This document shows positions 5,601-6,924 of a stretch of 6,924 bases of DNA, one piece after another. The translations under genes were made by a program, and so were the position numbers. Below the pieces are notes generated by a model, which ran no database searches, had not been told where the DNA came from, and saw only the letters and a list, made by a program, of their open reading frames with translations. The DNA is from JAYZQT01 sp036136335 (GTDB lineage Bacteria; Pseudomonadota; Alphaproteobacteria; MPNO01; UBA830), in the NCBI GenBank assembly GCA_036136335.1, contig JAYZQT010000081.1, forward strand, positions 1-6,924, given 5' to 3'. Position 1 is the stretch's first letter. Each line of letters starts with the position of its first letter.

Positions 5601-6683
5601 TCACGATGGCCCGGTGGCCCGAAGTCCCAGATGTGCCATTCGGGGCAAAAGCTCGGCCTCGATAAATGGTAACTCGTCTATATAGTTTACCATTCCAATT
5701 GCCATACCATTGAGACCGGCGTCCGCCATTTTCCTGTAAAGACCGGCAATATTTTCCGGGCTGCCAATGACTGGAAATGTTCCGACGCCACTTATAAGAC
5801 GTTCCTTCATTTGCGCGAGCGCGTCTGAAGGTATGGAATGAGACTGTTGGCGAATGGAAAGAATATGCTCAACGGCTTCCCAATCGCCCATCTCGTGAAC
5901 AAAATAATGATAGTATTCATCCGCCTCTTTCTGGGTCGGGCGACAGACAATATGGCCGCTGGCAAACACGCCAATGTCGCGATGGCCTATGGCTGCCCGC
6001 ACGGCGGATATCTCCTTCTTCAATCCAGCAATGCTTGAGATTGCCATAAAGAGACAATCGACGTGTTGTGCTGCAAACTCTCTACCCGCGCGCGAAGACC
6101 CGGCGCTCATAAGCAAAGGCCTACCGCCGCGATATGGTTTGGGTTTTAGAAGGACCCCTTTAAGGTCGAAATAATCCCCCTTGAAATCAAACGGCTTATC
6201 CTCACTCCAGATGCGCTTGATAATTTTGACCCATTCTGCGCTGTACGCATAACGTTCGTCATGTTCCCGCAATTCAATTCCGAACATTTCAAACTCGCCG
6301 GCATTCCAACCCGATACGAGGTTAAGGCCAAATCGCCCTCGTCCTGCGTGATCGGCAGATACCATTTGTTTGGCCGCAAATACAGGGTTTATCAGGGGCA
6401 CGTGTACAGTCCCAAAGACAGTGATTTCATTGGTGTACGAGAGCATGCCGGTTGCCCAGGTCAAGGTTTCAAGTGCTTCTCCCTGAGTATTGGTTTCACC
6501 CCGGTAGCCATGCCACCGGGCGATCGGCAACGTAAATTCCAGGCCCGCCTTTTCGCCCATTTGCGTCGCGACAATATTGTTTTCCCAACTCGCATCCCAA
6601 CGCTCGGGTACCTTCGTCATGGCGAGCCCGCCCGAACCGTTCGTACAGAATAGCCCCAGCTTAAACCGGTTGGCGTTGTCCAT
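5601..6683 (-). CDS. LLM-class (luciferase-like) flavin-dependent monooxygenase
   Basis: A bacterial-luciferase-fold TIM-barrel enzyme that uses reduced FMN and O2, often for C-S, C-N or ring-oxidation chemistry (SsuD, SfnG and RutA are known relatives). Counting from the first possible start (GTG at 6743, 380 residues), landmarks are GLFCTNGSGGLAMTKVPERW (30-49), NLVSGWNAGEFEMFG (141-155), EHDERY (160-165), DFKGDYF (186-192), LKPKPY (199-204) and the FMN-phosphate loop GSSRAGREFAA (215-225). The SGW-GEF-HDERY series is typical of the SfnG/SsuD branch. Three starts are possible: GTG 6743, ATG 6701 and ATG 6683; none has a good Shine-Dalgarno site. I chose ATG 6683 (360 residues) because family members start only a few residues before the FKLGLF strand. 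A separate NADH:FMN reductase is normally needed and is not seen here. The gene is probably in an operon with the exporter. Substrate unknown. Confidence 0.92.
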   Translation of the reverse strand: MDNANRFKLGLFCTNGSGGLAMTKVPERWDASWENNIVATQMGEKAGLEFTLPIARWHGYRGETNTQGEALETLTWATGMLSYTNEITVFGTVHVPLINPVFAAKQMVSADHAGRGRFGLNLVSGWNAGEFEMFGIELREHDERYAYSAEWVKIIKRIWSEDKPFDFKGDYFDLKGVLLKPKPYRGGRPLLMSAGSSRAGREFAAQHVDCLFMAISSIAGLKKEISAVRAAIGHRDIGVFASGHIVCRPTQKEADEYYHYFVHEMGDWEAVEHILSIRQQSHSIPSDALAQMKERLISGVGTFPVIGSPENIAGLYRKMADAGLNGMAIGMVNYIDELPFIEAELLPRMAHLGLRATGPS

Positions 6684-6774
6684 TCGGGTGGTTGGACGCA
6701 TGTTGTTTATTCGGTTGGCCGGAAGGGGGAGATCCAGACGCACCCTAAAAACAAACTAGCAGGTTGGGATTTAA

Positions 6775-6924
6775 TCATGTGCGCGCGGGTTTGTCGGCAA
6801 ATTCACCTTCGCGGCCCCGTTGAAAAAATTCGGCACGCATCCGGTCCATCATATTCAGAGCTTCTGCATCGAGCTCTTCTGTGGGTTGACCTTAGTGTTC
6901 CCAGAGTCCGAGTCTGTCCTCGCC
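6775..6924 (-). pseudogene. Possible 3' end of an upstream gene, interrupted by an in-frame TAA
   Basis: Reading leftward from the edge, one minus frame gives ten residues ending LGLWEH, a TAA at 6892-6894, then 38 further residues including AEALNMMDRMRAEFFQRG and ending at a TGA (6775-6777). The part after the TAA has natural-looking composition and no other stop, while the other two minus frames look less protein-like. Three readings are possible: a gene ends at the TAA and the rest is chance; a gene is broken by a nonsense mutation or sequencing error; or a separate short product starts at one of the ATG codons near 6848. I do not recognise the family. The stop is 31 bases before the earliest monooxygenase start, so the two could share a transcript. 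Confidence 0.3.

Noticed and set aside
6261..6653. Plus-strand 130-codon frame opposite the flavin monooxygenase
   Set aside because: Antisense shadow of a well-recognised LLM-class enzyme; no independent support.
1..6924. CRISPR array, tRNA or insertion-sequence ends
   Set aside because: No regularly spaced direct repeats, no cloverleaf-like tRNA segments, and no transposase or terminal inverted repeats were noticed on reading both strands.

Overview
The window looks like bacterial chromosomal DNA, probably from a proteobacterium of marine or soil type. Base composition is mixed, genes are tightly packed, starts are mostly ATG with Shine-Dalgarno sites, and one clear Rho-independent terminator is present. 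Six full-length protein genes are confident. No rRNA, tRNA, CRISPR array, insertion sequence or regulator gene was seen. The organism call is inference from style and gene content only.

Layout: positions 1-486 hold no confident gene, but 349-480 carries a dyad and RNA-hairpin potential ahead of the first gene. A Rieske non-heme iron oxygenase of the vanillate/dicamba O-demethylase type (487-1506, +) converges, with only 6 bases between stop codons, on a phytanoyl-CoA-dioxygenase-like 2-oxoglutarate/Fe(II) oxygenase (1513-2367, -). A 235-base divergent control region with several short dyads separates that gene from an FMN-binding PPOX-type flavoprotein (2603-3241, +). A cupin gene (3403-3918, +) follows, preceded by a possible 14-codon leader ORF that overlaps its start codon. 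A strong terminator (3981-4006, -) ends a leftward two-gene unit: a luciferase-like flavin monooxygenase (5601-6683 or up to 6743, -) and a DHA2-family 14-helix exporter (4059-5561, -). At the right edge, 6775-6924 (-) reads like the 3' end of another gene interrupted by an in-frame TAA.

Together the window holds two iron oxygenases, two flavin proteins, a small cupin and a drug/solute exporter. This is the make-up of an accessory catabolic or detoxification cluster that oxidises (possibly demethylates or desulfurises) a small organic compound. No electron-transfer reductase for the Rieske enzyme and no ring-cleavage or CoA-pathway gene is present, so the substrate cannot be read from this window. 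The most interesting items are possible competing hairpins at the Rieske ribosome-binding site, the dyad-rich divergent promoter region, the leader mini-ORF with a TAATG overlap, and the altered metal-ligand pattern of the cupin.
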